Below are positions 38,236 to 47,336 of a stretch of 64,000 nt of DNA, piece after piece. Position numbers and translations under genes: made by a program. The first letter of the stretch is position 1; each line of letters begins with the position of its first letter. The stretch comes from CAWATG01 sp963785035 (lineage in GTDB: Bacteria; Actinomycetota; Acidimicrobiia; IMCC26256; CAWATG01): the NCBI GenBank assembly GCA_963785035.1, contig CAWATG010000005.1, positions 558,001 through 622,000 of the forward strand, read 5' to 3'. The notes under the pieces were generated by a model, which ran no database searches, was not told the origin of the DNA, and saw only the letters and a program-made list of their open reading frames with translations.

Positions 38236-38784
38236 TCAATGACTGACCTTGACCATCGCCGGACGCAACATCCTGCCTTGGAGCCGGTAGCCCACCCGCA
38301 GGATCTCGCTCACGATCGGCTCGCCATCGCCGTCGTCTTGCATCACCGCTTCGTGCTCGGTCGGATCAAAACGCTTACCGAGCGCGTCGATCGGTTGAAG
38401 ACCTGCCTTTTCGAGCACACCGAGCAGCTCGGCAAAGACGAGCTCGATGCCTTTGCGCATCGACTCGTCGGCACCCGCCGCGCTGTTCAGCATCAAGGCA
38501 AATGAATCGAGAACCGGGAGCAGCTGCTCCACGAGACGGTCGGTCGCACGTTCCACCATCGAGGTTTGCTCGCGAAGCATGCGCTTGCGGTAGTTCTCGA
38601 AGTCGGCTTGCACGCGCCGGAGCGTTTCGAGGTACTCGTTGCGCTCGTTTGCCAACTGCGCGAGGTCGCCTTCGACCCTGGCCGCTGCGTCTGTTTCCGA
38701 CAGGTCCACGGCGTCCGCGACGCCGACGTCGGACAACGCGTCGTCTGCTCCTTGACCTGTACGGTGTTCATCGTCGACGGTCAC
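38236..38784 (-). CDS. grpE: Nucleotide exchange factor GrpE
   Basis: GrpE releases ADP from DnaK. The 182-residue protein has an acidic N-terminus, a long coiled coil (LANERNEYLETLRRVQADFE, then NYRKRMLREQTSM) and the C-terminal beta domain with the family motif DALGKRFDPTEHEAVM. It overlaps the dnaK stop by 4 bases. Confidence 0.95.
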   Translation of the reverse strand: MTVDDEHRTGQGADDALSDVGVADAVDLSETDAAARVEGDLAQLANERNEYLETLRRVQADFENYRKRMLREQTSMVERATDRLVEQLLPVLDSFALMLNSAAGADESMRKGIELVFAELLGVLEKAGLQPIDALGKRFDPTEHEAVMQDDGDGEPIVSEILRVGYRLQGRMLRPAMVKVSH

Positions 38785-40616
38785 GATCCGGTCGCCTCAC
38801 CATGCTCGTCGACGATCTCTGCGTCGGCCACCTCGTCGTCCGATGTACTCGCCGACGCGTCAGCACCAGGGGCTCCGCCGGCCTGCGCCTGTTGATAGAG
38901 ACGCTGGGCGAAGTCGGAGCTGGCCGAAACCAACGCCTCATGTGCGGCCTTCACCGCATCGAGATCCGTGCCGGCTAGCGCATCCTTGAGATGTGTGACC
39001 GCAGCCTCCATGCTCGAACGATCGTCGGGTTGGATCTTGTCCTCTTGCTCCTTGAGGAGCTTCTCGGTCTGGAACACCAGGGAGTCGGCGTTGTTGCGTA
39101 CCTCGACTTCCTCGCGTCGAACGCGGTCTTCCTCAGCGTGGGCTTCGGCGTCTTTCATCATCCGGTCGATCTCTTCCTTGCTGAGCGCCGTGCCGCCCGT
39201 GATCGTCATCGCTTGTTCGCGACCGGTTCCGAGGTCCTTGGCGGAAACGTGCACGATGCCGTTGGCGTCGATGTCGAAGGTCACTTCGATCTGCGGCACG
39301 CCCCGGGGCGCCGGTGGCAGTCCGACCAACTCGAACGTGCCAAGCACGTTGTTGCGGTACGCCATGTCGCTCTCGCCTTGGAGAACTTTGATCTGCACGC
39401 TCGGCTGGTGATCGTCGGCCGTCGTGAAGACCTCGCTGCGCTTCGTCGGGATTGTGGTGTTGCGGTCGATGAGCTTGGTCATGATCTGACCTTTGGTCTC
39501 GATGCCCAGCGACAGCGGGGTCACATCAAGCAGCAGGATGTCCTTGACATCGCCTTTGAGCACACCAGCCTGCAACGCGGCACCCGCAGCCACGGCCTCA
39601 TCGGGATTCACGCCCTTGTCGGGGTCCTTGCCCGTGAGGTCACGAACCAATTCGGTGACAGCAGGCATACGAGTTGAGCCGCCAACCAGGATGACCCGGT
39701 CGAGCTTGCCCTTGTCGAGCCCCGCGTCACGGATTGCCTGTTCGAACGGACCGCGACAAGCGTCGAGAAGGTCCGCGGTGATCTCCTGGAACTTCGCTCG
39801 CGTCAACTTGAGGTCCAAGTGCAAAGGACCTTCCGCGGTCGCAGTCACGAAGGGAAGGTTGATCTGCGTCTCCTGCGTCGAGGAAAGTTCGATCTTTGCC
39901 TTCTCGGCCGCCTCTTTCAGCCGCTGGAGCGCCATCTTGTCGGATGAAAGGTCGACGCCGTGGGCGTTCTTGAACTCCTTGACCTGCCAATCGATGACCC
40001 GTTGGTCCCAGTCATCACCACCGAGGTGCGTGTTGCCGGCAGTGCTCTTGACCTCGAACACTCCGTCACCCAGCTCCAGGACCGACACATCGAAGGTGCC
40101 GCCACCGAGGTCGAAGACGAGAATCGTTTGATCGTGGTCTTTGTCCAGCCCATATGCCAGCGCCGCAGCAGTCGGCTCATTGATGATTCGCAGAACCTCG
40201 AGCCCTGCGATCTGACCCGCCTCGGTTGTCGCCTGACGCTCGGCGTCACCGAAGTACGCGGGAACCGTGATGACCGCCTGCGTCACCGTGTCACCGAGAA
40301 ACGCCTCGGCATCACGCTTGAGCTTCTGCAGGATTCGGGCTGAGATCTCCTGGGCGTTGTACGCCTTGCCGTCGATGTCGACGGACCAATTCGTACCCAT
40401 ATGACGCTTTACTGACCGGAGTGTGCGATCGGCATTCGTGACGGCCTGGCGCTTGGCGACCTCGCCGACAAGCACTTCCCCCGTCTTCGAGAAGGCGACG
40501 ATGGACGGAGTCGTCCGCGCACCCTCTGCGTTGGGAATCACGACCGGCTCACCCGCATCAAGCGATGAGACCACCGAGTTCGTCGTGCCGAGATCGATGC
40601 CAACCACCTTGGCCAT
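38781..40616 (-). CDS. dnaK: Chaperone DnaK (Hsp70)
   Basis: DnaK is the ATP-dependent Hsp70 chaperone and the co-repressor of HspR. The 611-residue protein is complete: IDLGTTNSVVSSLDAGEPVV, VITVPAYFGDAERQAT, INEPTAAALAYGLDK, VFDLGGGTFDVSVLELG and ILVGGSTRMPAV in the ATPase domain, then the substrate domain (LLLDVTPLSLGIETKG) and a lid ending in a Ser/Asp/Glu-rich tail. It is the first gene of its operon. Its promoter region (40617-40813) is shared divergently with the gene at 40814. Confidence 0.97.
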   Translation of the reverse strand: MAKVVGIDLGTTNSVVSSLDAGEPVVIPNAEGARTTPSIVAFSKTGEVLVGEVAKRQAVTNADRTLRSVKRHMGTNWSVDIDGKAYNAQEISARILQKLKRDAEAFLGDTVTQAVITVPAYFGDAERQATTEAGQIAGLEVLRIINEPTAAALAYGLDKDHDQTILVFDLGGGTFDVSVLELGDGVFEVKSTAGNTHLGGDDWDQRVIDWQVKEFKNAHGVDLSSDKMALQRLKEAAEKAKIELSSTQETQINLPFVTATAEGPLHLDLKLTRAKFQEITADLLDACRGPFEQAIRDAGLDKGKLDRVILVGGSTRMPAVTELVRDLTGKDPDKGVNPDEAVAAGAALQAGVLKGDVKDILLLDVTPLSLGIETKGQIMTKLIDRNTTIPTKRSEVFTTADDHQPSVQIKVLQGESDMAYRNNVLGTFELVGLPPAPRGVPQIEVTFDIDANGIVHVSAKDLGTGREQAMTITGGTALSKEEIDRMMKDAEAHAEEDRVRREEVEVRNNADSLVFQTEKLLKEQEDKIQPDDRSSMEAAVTHLKDALAGTDLDAVKAAHEALVSASSDFAQRLYQQAQAGGAPGADASASTSDDEVADAEIVDEHGEATGS

Positions 40617-40677
40617 TGAATTGCCCTCCAGAATCGCCGTGTCGGTCTCTGGTTTTCCATCGGACGGTGCCGCCCAG

Positions 40678-40700
40678 AGTTGAGTGTCAACGTATCAACT
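40678..40700. promoter_or_regulatory. HAIR-like operator for HspR upstream of dnaK
   Basis: The sequence AGTTGA, 11 bases, TCAACT is a perfect 6-bp inverted repeat 62 bases upstream of the dnaK start. The known HAIR consensus CTTGAGT-N7-ACTCAAG has the same spacing (CTTGA, 11 bases, TCAAG) and shares the TTGA/TCAA cores and the following GT. With hspR in the operon, this is very probably its autoregulatory operator. The outermost bases differ from the Streptomyces consensus. Confidence 0.72.
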
Positions 40701-40813
40701 TTCCTCAGCGCGAGTTCATTCCCACGTTCGAAGAAATGTTGACCGATAGCGGGCCATGTGTGACAGGGCACAAATTCCTGTCCTGGAGAACTCGGAGCCG
40801 GTAAGTTGTCGGC

Positions 40814-41239
40814 ATGGCACGTCGAGACGTCTTCGTTGAACTCCTTTCCCAGGTTCCGCTCTTCAGCGCCTGCTCCCGCAAGGATCTCGGCCTCGTCGCG
40901 CGACGAGCCGACGAGATCGAGGTCGACACCGGCAAGGTTCTCATTGCCGAGGGCGCGCATGGCCACGAGTTCTTCGTCATCATGGACGGCACGGCAGACG
41001 TGACCCGCAACAACAAAAAGGTTGCGACGCTCGGGCCCGGCACGTCATTCGGAGAGTTGGCGCTGCTCGACAAGGAGCCGCGCAACGCGACGGTTGTGGC
41101 AACCACGCCGATGAAGTTGGTCGTACTCGGGCAGCGTGAATTCGGCGGTCTTCTCGACGAGGTCCCCGGATTTTCCCGCAAGCTTCTGGCCGGAATGGCA
41201 GCAAGGCTTCGGGAGTCCGATCTCAGATCTGTGCAATAA
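40814..41239 (+). CDS. Stand-alone cyclic-nucleotide-binding domain protein
   Basis: The 141-residue product is a single cNMP-binding fold: FVELLSQVPLFSACSRKDLG, LIAEGAHGHEFFVIMDGTAD, and the phosphate cassette FGELALLDKEPRNATVVA with the Glu and Arg that contact cyclic nucleotide. There is no helix-turn-helix, so it is not a Crp-type DNA-binding regulator by itself. A C-terminal helix follows (KLLAGMAARLRESD). It is divergent from dnaK and upstream of the Fe-S oxidoreductase. The partner it regulates is unknown. Confidence 0.88.
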   Translation: MARRDVFVELLSQVPLFSACSRKDLGLVARRADEIEVDTGKVLIAEGAHGHEFFVIMDGTADVTRNNKKVATLGPGTSFGELALLDKEPRNATVVATTPMKLVVLGQREFGGLLDEVPGFSRKLLAGMAARLRESDLRSVQ

Positions 41240-41330
41240 CGCAGATTCGTTGTCGTCAATCCGGCCGGCAGCGCTGTAGATTTCCCGCGTTTCGCCTCGT
41301 CCCGGAGTCGACTCGTCCTGGAGGTCGCAC

Positions 41331-43538
41331 GTGCGTCGCCCCAAGCCCTCACAAATCGTATTCGCCATCGGCGTCATTGCCGCCGCCGGCACGATCGCTT
41401 CGGGCATCGCTCCGCGATTCTTAGAGTGGCACGACGACTCCAGCATCACCCGGCCGACGTTCTTCAACATCCCGGATCCGATCTATTGGATGTTCTACGC
41501 AGTCGCGGCAACCATGTTGCTGGTTACCGCGTGGCTCGTCAGCCTGCGCGTTCGCAACTACGAACGCGGCAAGCCCGACGACCGTCGCACCACTAGAGCC
41601 AACGCAAAGCGCCGCATGGAATCGTTCCGCTCCGGAGTCTGGATGCGCACACTCATGCGCGATCCTGCCGCCGGGCTGATGCATTCATGCATCTACTTCG
41701 GTTTCCTGGTGCTGTTCATCGTCACCGTCTTGCTCGAGGTCGACCACCAGGTCCCCGAGCCGCTCAAGTTCCTCCACGGCCGTACGTACCAGGCGTATTC
41801 GTTCGTCGGCGACGCTGCCGGCCTCGTTTTCCTCGCGGGGCTCTTCTGGGCAGTGGGCAGGCGTTATATCCAGCGCCCATACCGCATCCGGATCAAGACG
41901 AAGCCCGAAGACGCTGTCATCCTTGCGACGTTCCTTGTCATCACCTTCACCGGTTTCTTCATCGAGGCAGCGCGCATTGCGCTGATTGGTCGTCCACAGT
42001 TCGAGCAATGGTCATTCGTCGGATACCTGGGGTCCGACTTGATCAATACGTGGTCGACGGATGCACTCAGCACGACGCACCAGTGGCTCTGGGGCGCGCA
42101 CTTCGCAGCCTTCGTCACGTTCCTTGTTGTGCTGCCGACGACCAAGCTTCGGCACATGATCACGTCCCCGATGAACATGTACCTGCGACCGACCGACCGC
42201 CCAAAGGGCGCGATGAAGCCCATGCCCAACCTGATGGAAACCGAGCTCGACACCTTCGGCGCGTCCACCATCGAGGACTTCACGTGGAAGCAGCTCTTCG
42301 ATACCGATGCGTGCACAGTCTGTGGGCGCTGCACGTCGGTCTGCCCGGCGCACGCGACGGGGAAGCCCTTGGATCCACGAGAAATCGTGTTGAAGGTCGG
42401 CGAGGTAATGGCGGCGAGTGGAACACCGCAGGTCTCACCGCCGGTCGGCGTCGACCACACCATCACCGTCGGGTCGAGTTCCGTTTTCGAACGCATCACG
42501 AGTGAAGAGATCTGGGCATGCACATCGTGCAAGGCATGCGATGAGATCTGCCCCGTCAACATCGAGATCCTCGACAAGATCCTCGACATGCGCCGCTATT
42601 TGTCGTTGATGGAGAGCGACTTTCCCGCAGAGCTCGGCAATACCTACCGCGCGATGGAGAACACCTCGAACGTCTACGGCATGAATCAAGGCGAGCGCGG
42701 CGACTGGGCGAGCGGCCTCGACGGTGTTGACATTGTCGATGGTTCCGCCGTGCTCGAACATGACTACTTGTACTGGGTCGGTTGTGCCGGCTCGTTCGAC
42801 GACCGTAATAAGAAGACAAGTCGCGCCGTTGCCAAGCTGCTTCAGCGTGCCGGTTTGGATTTCGCGATCCTCGGCCCGAGCGAACTCTGCACGGGTGATC
42901 CCGCACGACGGAGCGGGAACGAATACATCTTCCAGATGCTGGCGATGCAGAACATCGAGACGCTCAACGCGATGGGCGTCAAAAAGATCATCACGCAGTG
43001 TCCGCACTGTTTCAACACACTCAAGAACGAGTACCCGCAGCTCGACGGTCACTACGAGGTAGTGCACCACTCGCAACTACTGATGCAGCTCATCAGCGAT
43101 GGACGGCTCTCCCTCGCAGGTGCGTCGCTCGCTGAACGTGTCACCTATCACGACTCGTGCTACCTCGGACGCCACAACGACGTCTATTTGGCGCCGCGGA
43201 AGGTGATTGGTTCGCTGGGTGGTATCGACATCGTCGAGATGCCACGTAACGGAACCAAGGGCATGTGTTGCGGAGCCGGCGGCGCGCGGATGTTCATGGA
43301 GGAGACCATCGGAACCAAGGTCAACGTCGAGCGCACCCGGGAGGCACTGGCAACAGGCGCCGAGCGCATCGCGGTCGCGTGCCCCTTCTGTTATGTGATG
43401 ATGGACGACGGCGTCAAGGGTGAGGGCAAAGAAGACGACGTGAAAGTCCAGGACATCGCAGAGCTGCTCCTGGAAGCACTGGAGTCCGAAACCACCGGAG
43501 CGCCACCGGTCAGCGCGAATTTCACGCCGGGTATCTGA
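41331..43538 (+). CDS. Membrane-anchored Fe-S oxidoreductase (heterodisulfide-reductase-like)
   Basis: The 735-residue protein has about five to six hydrophobic segments in its first 270 residues (NarI/respiratory b-type layout), a ferredoxin domain with two 4Fe-4S motifs (CTVCGRCTSVCPAHATG and CTSCKACDEICPVNIE), and two CCG-type cysteine-rich domains (YWVGCAGSFDD; CCGAGGARMFMEE) as in HdrB/GlpC/LutA. It probably passes electrons between a cytoplasmic donor, often electron-transfer flavoprotein, and the quinone pool; the partner is not in this window. The start is a GTG at 41331. Its last 70 bases are repeated at 56947-57019. Confidence 0.88.
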   Translation: MRRPKPSQIVFAIGVIAAAGTIASGIAPRFLEWHDDSSITRPTFFNIPDPIYWMFYAVAATMLLVTAWLVSLRVRNYERGKPDDRRTTRANAKRRMESFRSGVWMRTLMRDPAAGLMHSCIYFGFLVLFIVTVLLEVDHQVPEPLKFLHGRTYQAYSFVGDAAGLVFLAGLFWAVGRRYIQRPYRIRIKTKPEDAVILATFLVITFTGFFIEAARIALIGRPQFEQWSFVGYLGSDLINTWSTDALSTTHQWLWGAHFAAFVTFLVVLPTTKLRHMITSPMNMYLRPTDRPKGAMKPMPNLMETELDTFGASTIEDFTWKQLFDTDACTVCGRCTSVCPAHATGKPLDPREIVLKVGEVMAASGTPQVSPPVGVDHTITVGSSSVFERITSEEIWACTSCKACDEICPVNIEILDKILDMRRYLSLMESDFPAELGNTYRAMENTSNVYGMNQGERGDWASGLDGVDIVDGSAVLEHDYLYWVGCAGSFDDRNKKTSRAVAKLLQRAGLDFAILGPSELCTGDPARRSGNEYIFQMLAMQNIETLNAMGVKKIITQCPHCFNTLKNEYPQLDGHYEVVHHSQLLMQLISDGRLSLAGASLAERVTYHDSCYLGRHNDVYLAPRKVIGSLGGIDIVEMPRNGTKGMCCGAGGARMFMEETIGTKVNVERTREALATGAERIAVACPFCYVMMDDGVKGEGKEDDVKVQDIAELLLEALESETTGAPPVSANFTPGI

Positions 43539-43568
43539 GTCATCCGACCGCGATCACGAGGAGCAGCG

Positions 43569-44058
43569 ATGAGCATTTTCGAGGCGCCGATCAAAACACT
43601 TTCCGGTGAAGCCACCACGCTCGCAGAGCACAAGGGCAAGGCATTGTTGCTCGTCAACGTTGCGTCAAAGTGCGGCCTGACGCCCCAATACGCCGGACTC
43701 CAAGAGCTTCACGAGACCTATCACGATCGCGGCTTCGCAGTCCTTGGCTTCCCGTGCAACCAGTTCATGGGTCAGGAACCGGGTACGCCAAGTGAGATAG
43801 CGGCGTTCTGCGAGTCGAACTACGGCGTGACCTTCCCGCTCTACGAGAAGATCGATGTGAATGGCGAGGCCAAGCACCCGATCTTCCAAGACGCTCGAGG
43901 AGACCGCGGACTCCGACGGCCACAGTGGCGATATACGCTGGAATTTCGAGAAGTTCCTGGTAGCGGCTTCAGGTGAGATCGTCGGTCGGTACGCGCCAAC
44001 GATCGAACCACTCGACGCCGCGCTCGTTGGCGACATCGAGGACGCCCTCCCCCGCTGA
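43569..44058 (+). pseudogene. Glutathione peroxidase family protein, one frameshift (copy A)
   Basis: This is a thiol peroxidase of the GPx family (Cys type, usually thioredoxin-dependent in bacteria). The first frame has LLVNVASKCGLTPQY with the peroxidatic Cys and LGFPCNQFMGQEPG with the catalytic Gln, then breaks after HPIF. The next frame gives TLEETADSDGHSGDIRWNFE with the catalytic Trp and ends at 44058. One surplus C at 43886-43887 (TTCCAAG) accounts for it: dropping it gives HPIFKTLEE. The same break is in copy B at 57367, so it is older than the duplication or arises from a systematic error. Confidence 0.9.
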
Positions 44059-44065
44059 GCCCGCC

Positions 44066-44638
44066 TCAGCCCTCCGAGGGGAAGTTCAGGTAGTACCGGC
44101 TCGGCGTCGGTCCACGCTGGCCCTGATACTTCGAGCCCTTTGCATCACTGCCATACGGATGCTGGGCCGCAGTGGTCATCCGGAGAAAGGAGATCTGTCC
44201 GATCTTCATGCCTGGGTAGATCGCAATCGGCAGGTTGGCAACATTGGAAAGCTCGAGTGTGAGATGGCCGTCCCAGCCGGCATCGACGAAACCCGCGGTG
44301 CTGTGGATCAACAGCCCGAGACGTCCAAGCGAACTCTTGCCCTCGAGTCTCGCAACGAGATCGGCGGGGAGCTTCACGCGTTCGAGCGTGGTGCCCAGTA
44401 CGAACTCGCCGGGATGGAGAACGAACGCAGCGTCAGGCTTGATCTCGACCAGCTCGGTCAGATCCTCCTGCGGCTCCTTCGGATCGATGAACGTCGTCGT
44501 GTGATTCCGAAACACGCGAAAGTACGCGTCGACGTGCAGGTCAACCGACGACGGCTGGATGCACGCCTCGTCCAACGGCTCGATGAGGATGCGACCGGCG
44601 CTGAGTTCTTCGCGAATTGAGATGTCAGAGAGAATCAT
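44066..44638 (-). CDS. dcd: dCTP deaminase Dcd (copy A, intact)
   Basis: Dcd deaminates dCTP on the way to dUMP. Actinobacterial members, such as that of Mycobacterium, can also remove pyrophosphate. The start is the ATG at 44638 (ILSDISIREELSAGRI) and the product has 190 residues, the usual length. Motifs are QPSSVDLHVDAYFRVF, LHPGEFVLGTTLE, ARLEGKSSLGRLGLLIHSTA and GFVDAGWDGHLTLEL, the last holding the catalytic region. The gene converges on gpx with only 7 bases between stops. A frameshifted copy lies at 57547-58121. Confidence 0.95.
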   Translation of the reverse strand: MILSDISIREELSAGRILIEPLDEACIQPSSVDLHVDAYFRVFRNHTTTFIDPKEPQEDLTELVEIKPDAAFVLHPGEFVLGTTLERVKLPADLVARLEGKSSLGRLGLLIHSTAGFVDAGWDGHLTLELSNVANLPIAIYPGMKIGQISFLRMTTAAQHPYGSDAKGSKYQGQRGPTPSRYYLNFPSEG

Positions 44639-44705
44639 CGGGCTCGGATCGTAGCCGCGTGCCCGTTTGCTCCCGTTGCCACCTGCACACGAATGCCGCG
44701 CTGAG
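44624..44705. repeat. 82-bp direct repeat, left copy (dcd start and upstream DNA)
   Basis: These 82 bases, covering the first five dcd codons and 67 bases upstream, recur ungapped at 54519-54600 with four mismatches. Between the two copies lies exactly the ure-urt gene set. The left 39 bases are also part of the larger A/B repeat, so that piece occurs three times in the window. Confidence 0.92.
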
Positions 44706-44747
44706 GCCCACCGGCCGAAAAGAAACAGACCTACTACCATTCAATCG

Positions 44748-44780
44748 GGAACCGGACCCCACCGGACCGTACCGGTCCCG
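44748..44780. promoter_or_regulatory. Possible regulatory sequence upstream of the urease genes
   Basis: The 200 bases between the repeat and ureAB contain clustered ACCGGACC units and an inverted repeat GGACCG, TAC, CGGTCC (44764-44778). Position suggests a promoter-operator for the urease operon. I cannot assign it to a known regulator, and it does not fit the GlnR pattern seen upstream of urtA. Confidence 0.3.
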
Positions 44781-44912
44781 ACCTGACATCACCCTGCACC
44801 AAACCTCGAGCGATTCACCCAGTCCGAACAGGGTCGACCGGGCCAGCTGAACTCTTGGAGCGGGTCGACCGGCGGAACCATAACCGACGACGACGAGCGT
44901 CACGGAGACCGG

Positions 44913-45599
44913 ATGCTGCTCACCTCCCACGAACAGGAACGGTTGATGATCGCCGGCGCCGCGGAGGTGGCGCGACGCCGCCGGGAGCGTGGGCTGCTGC
45001 TCAACCACCCCGAGGCGGTCGCGGTGCTCACCGCCTGGGTGCTCGAGGCGGCACGTGACGGCATGTCGGTGGCGGAGATCATGGCTGCCGGGTGCGACGT
45101 CCTCGACACCTCCGACGTGATGGAGGGGGTGGAGGTCCTGATCGATGAACTCCAGGCCGAGGCCACCTTCCCCGACGGGACCAAGCTGGTGACCCTGCAT
45201 GGACCAATACAGCCCGCGCCGCTCGCTCCGGGCGCTGTCGACGACGGTGCCTCCCGGCTGGTCCCCGGCGAAATCCTTCTCCGCGAAGATGACGTCGTGC
45301 TGCTCGAGGGCCGGAATCTGGTTTCGCTGACCGTGCTCAACACCGGCGACCGCCCGGTGCAGGTCGGCTCGCACTTCCACTTCGCGGAGGCCAACGAGGC
45401 GCTGCAGTTCGATCGTGAGACCGCGGTGGGCAGCCGGCTGGCCGTTCCCGCTGGCACGAGCGTCCGCTTCGAGCCGGGCATCTCGATGGTCGTCGAGCTC
45501 GTCGGCTTTGCCGGCACGGGCGTTACCGCTGGGTTCCGGGGGCTCTACTCCCCCCTGGACGTGACCGCGAGCACCGAAACGACGGGCCGCGCCTCGTGA
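44913..45599 (+). CDS. ureAB: Urease gamma-beta fusion subunit
   Basis: This 228-residue protein joins the two small urease subunits. Residues 1-100 are gamma (LLTSHEQERLMIAGAAEVAR, LLLNHPEAVAVLTAWVLEAA, GVEVLIDELQAEATFPDGTKLV). After a short linker, residues about 115-215 are beta (LVPGEILLREDDVVL, VLNTGDRPVQVGSHFHFAEA). Fused forms are known from several bacteria, for example Helicobacter and some Actinobacteria. The ATG at 44913 is the first reasonable start. The end overlaps the GTG of ureC by 4 bases. Confidence 0.95.
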   Translation: MLLTSHEQERLMIAGAAEVARRRRERGLLLNHPEAVAVLTAWVLEAARDGMSVAEIMAAGCDVLDTSDVMEGVEVLIDELQAEATFPDGTKLVTLHGPIQPAPLAPGAVDDGASRLVPGEILLREDDVVLLEGRNLVSLTVLNTGDRPVQVGSHFHFAEANEALQFDRETAVGSRLAVPAGTSVRFEPGISMVVELVGFAGTGVTAGFRGLYSPLDVTASTETTGRAS

Positions 45600-47323
45600 G
45601 CCGCCCGATCCTGTCCCGGGCGAGGTACGCCGCGCTCTACGGCCCCACTACCGGCGACTGCATCCGCTTGGCCGATACCGACTTGCTGATCGAGATCGAG
45701 GACGATCTGTCCGGCGGGCCGGGCCTCGCTGGCGACGAGGCCGTCTTCGGCGGAGGCAAGGTCATCCGCGAATCGATGGGCCAGTCGCTCCGCACCGCGG
45801 CGCAGGGCGCGCCGGACCTGGTGATCACCGGTGCGGTCGTGCTGGACCACTGGGGAATCGTCAAGGCCGACGTCGGCATCAAGGACGGTCGAATCGTGGC
45901 GCTCGGCAAGGCCGGTAACCCCGACACGATGGACGGCGTGCACCCCAACCTCGTGATCGGGCCATCCACCGAGGTGCTGGCTGGCAACGGCAGGATCCTG
46001 ACCGCAGGGGCCATTGACTGCCACGTCCACCTCATCTGCCCGCAGATCCTGGACACCGCGCTCGCGACCGGGACCACGACGATCATCGGCGGCGGCACCG
46101 GTCCGGCCGAGGGCACCAAGGCCACCACGGTCACCGCGTCGCCCTTCTACCTGTCGTCGATGCTCACCTCGATGGACGGCTGGCCCATCAACCTGGTGCT
46201 GCTCGGCAAGGGCAACACCGTCTCGACCGACGCCATGTGGGAACAGCTGCGAGCCGGCGCCAGCGGCTTCAAGCTCCACGAGGACTGGGGTTCTACGCCC
46301 GCCGCCATCGACGCCTGCCTGCGGGTGTGCGACGAGGCCGGGGTCCAGGCGTCACTGCACACCGACACGCTGAACGAGGCCGGGTTCGTGGAGACGACCT
46401 TGGGCGCGATCGCCGGTCGGTCGATCCACTCGTACCACACCGAAGGCGCTGGCGGCGGCCACGCCCCCGACATCATCACCGTTGCGGGCGTGCCCAACGT
46501 GCTGCCAAGCTCGACCAACCCGACGCGGCCCCACACGGTGAACACCGCGGACGAGCACCTCGACATGCTGATCGTCTGTCACCACCTCAACCCGTTGGTT
46601 CCCGAAGACCTGGCGTTCGCGGAGAGCAGAATCCGTCCGTCGACGATCGCGGCCGAGGACGTGCTGCACGACATCGGAGCCATCTCAATGATCGGCTCGG
46701 ACTCCCAGGCCATGGGCCGCATCGGCGAGGTGGTCATCCGCACCTGGCAGACCGCGCACGTCATGAAGCGTCGCCGTGGGTCGCTGCCCGGGGACGGTCG
46801 GGCCGACAACGAGCGGGCCAAGCGCTACGTCGCCAAGTACACGATCTGCCCGGCCGTCGCGCACGGCCTGAGCAGCGAGGTCGGCTCGATCGAGCCCGGC
46901 AAGCTGGCGGACCTGGTGCTCTACGACCCCCGGTTCTTCGGCGTGCGCCCGCACGTCGTACTCAAGGGCGGGGTGATCGCGTGGGGGGCGATGGGCGATG
47001 CAAACGCGTCGATACCCACCCCGCAGCCGGTGCTCCCCCGCCCGATGTTCGGGGCGTTCGGCCGCACCGCCGGGCACACGTCGATCGCGTTCGTGTCGCC
47101 AGCAGCGGTCGACGCCGGACTCGCCGACAAGCTCGGGCTGTCGCACCGGATGGTAGCCGTGGAGAACTGCCGCGGCGTGACTAAGGCGGACATGGTCAAC
47201 AACGACGCGCTGCCCGCGATCTCCGTCGACCCCGACACCTTCATGGTCACCGTCGACGGCGACACCATCGAGCAGGACCCGGCCCGGGAACTCCCCATGG
47301 CCCAGCGATATTTCCTGTTCTGA
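45596..47323 (+). CDS. ureC: Urease catalytic alpha subunit UreC
   Basis: UreC holds the two-nickel centre that hydrolyses urea to ammonia and carbamate. The 575-residue protein is complete, with every active-site residue in place: His143 and His145 (DCHVHL), the Lys226 that becomes carbamylated (GFKLHEDWG), His255 (LHTDTLNE), His281 (HTEGAGGGHAPD), flap Cys328-His329 (VCHHLNP) and a nickel-ligand Asp in GSDSQAMGR. All are shifted by nine from the Klebsiella numbering. The start is a GTG overlapping ureAB. Confidence 0.97.
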   Translation: MSRPILSRARYAALYGPTTGDCIRLADTDLLIEIEDDLSGGPGLAGDEAVFGGGKVIRESMGQSLRTAAQGAPDLVITGAVVLDHWGIVKADVGIKDGRIVALGKAGNPDTMDGVHPNLVIGPSTEVLAGNGRILTAGAIDCHVHLICPQILDTALATGTTTIIGGGTGPAEGTKATTVTASPFYLSSMLTSMDGWPINLVLLGKGNTVSTDAMWEQLRAGASGFKLHEDWGSTPAAIDACLRVCDEAGVQASLHTDTLNEAGFVETTLGAIAGRSIHSYHTEGAGGGHAPDIITVAGVPNVLPSSTNPTRPHTVNTADEHLDMLIVCHHLNPLVPEDLAFAESRIRPSTIAAEDVLHDIGAISMIGSDSQAMGRIGEVVIRTWQTAHVMKRRRGSLPGDGRADNERAKRYVAKYTICPAVAHGLSSEVGSIEPGKLADLVLYDPRFFGVRPHVVLKGGVIAWGAMGDANASIPTPQPVLPRPMFGAFGRTAGHTSIAFVSPAAVDAGLADKLGLSHRMVAVENCRGVTKADMVNNDALPAISVDPDTFMVTVDGDTIEQDPARELPMAQRYFLF

Positions 47324-47336
47324 GCCGAAGCCCACC

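Larger units (their letters stand above)
43466..44662. repeat. Direct repeat copy A (end of Fe-S gene, gpx, dcd)
   Basis: This 1197-base segment recurs in the same orientation at 56947-58145. By eye I count about 25 substitutions and two single-base insertions in the second copy, so identity is about 98 percent. The copies start inside the last codons of the Fe-S gene and end 24 bases upstream of the dcd start. The distance between copies is 13481-13483 bases and contains the urea island, a tRNA-Gly and the AbiE genes. Confidence 0.95.

Noticed and set aside
43880..43892. Programmed +1 frameshifting in gpx
   Set aside because: The TTC-CAA context offers no good re-pairing after a +1 slip and no stop or stimulatory structure is evident; an indel is simpler.
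46237..47184. Long Arg/Gly-rich open frame inside ureC
   Set aside because: High-GC shadow of the intact ureC frame, with no family features.
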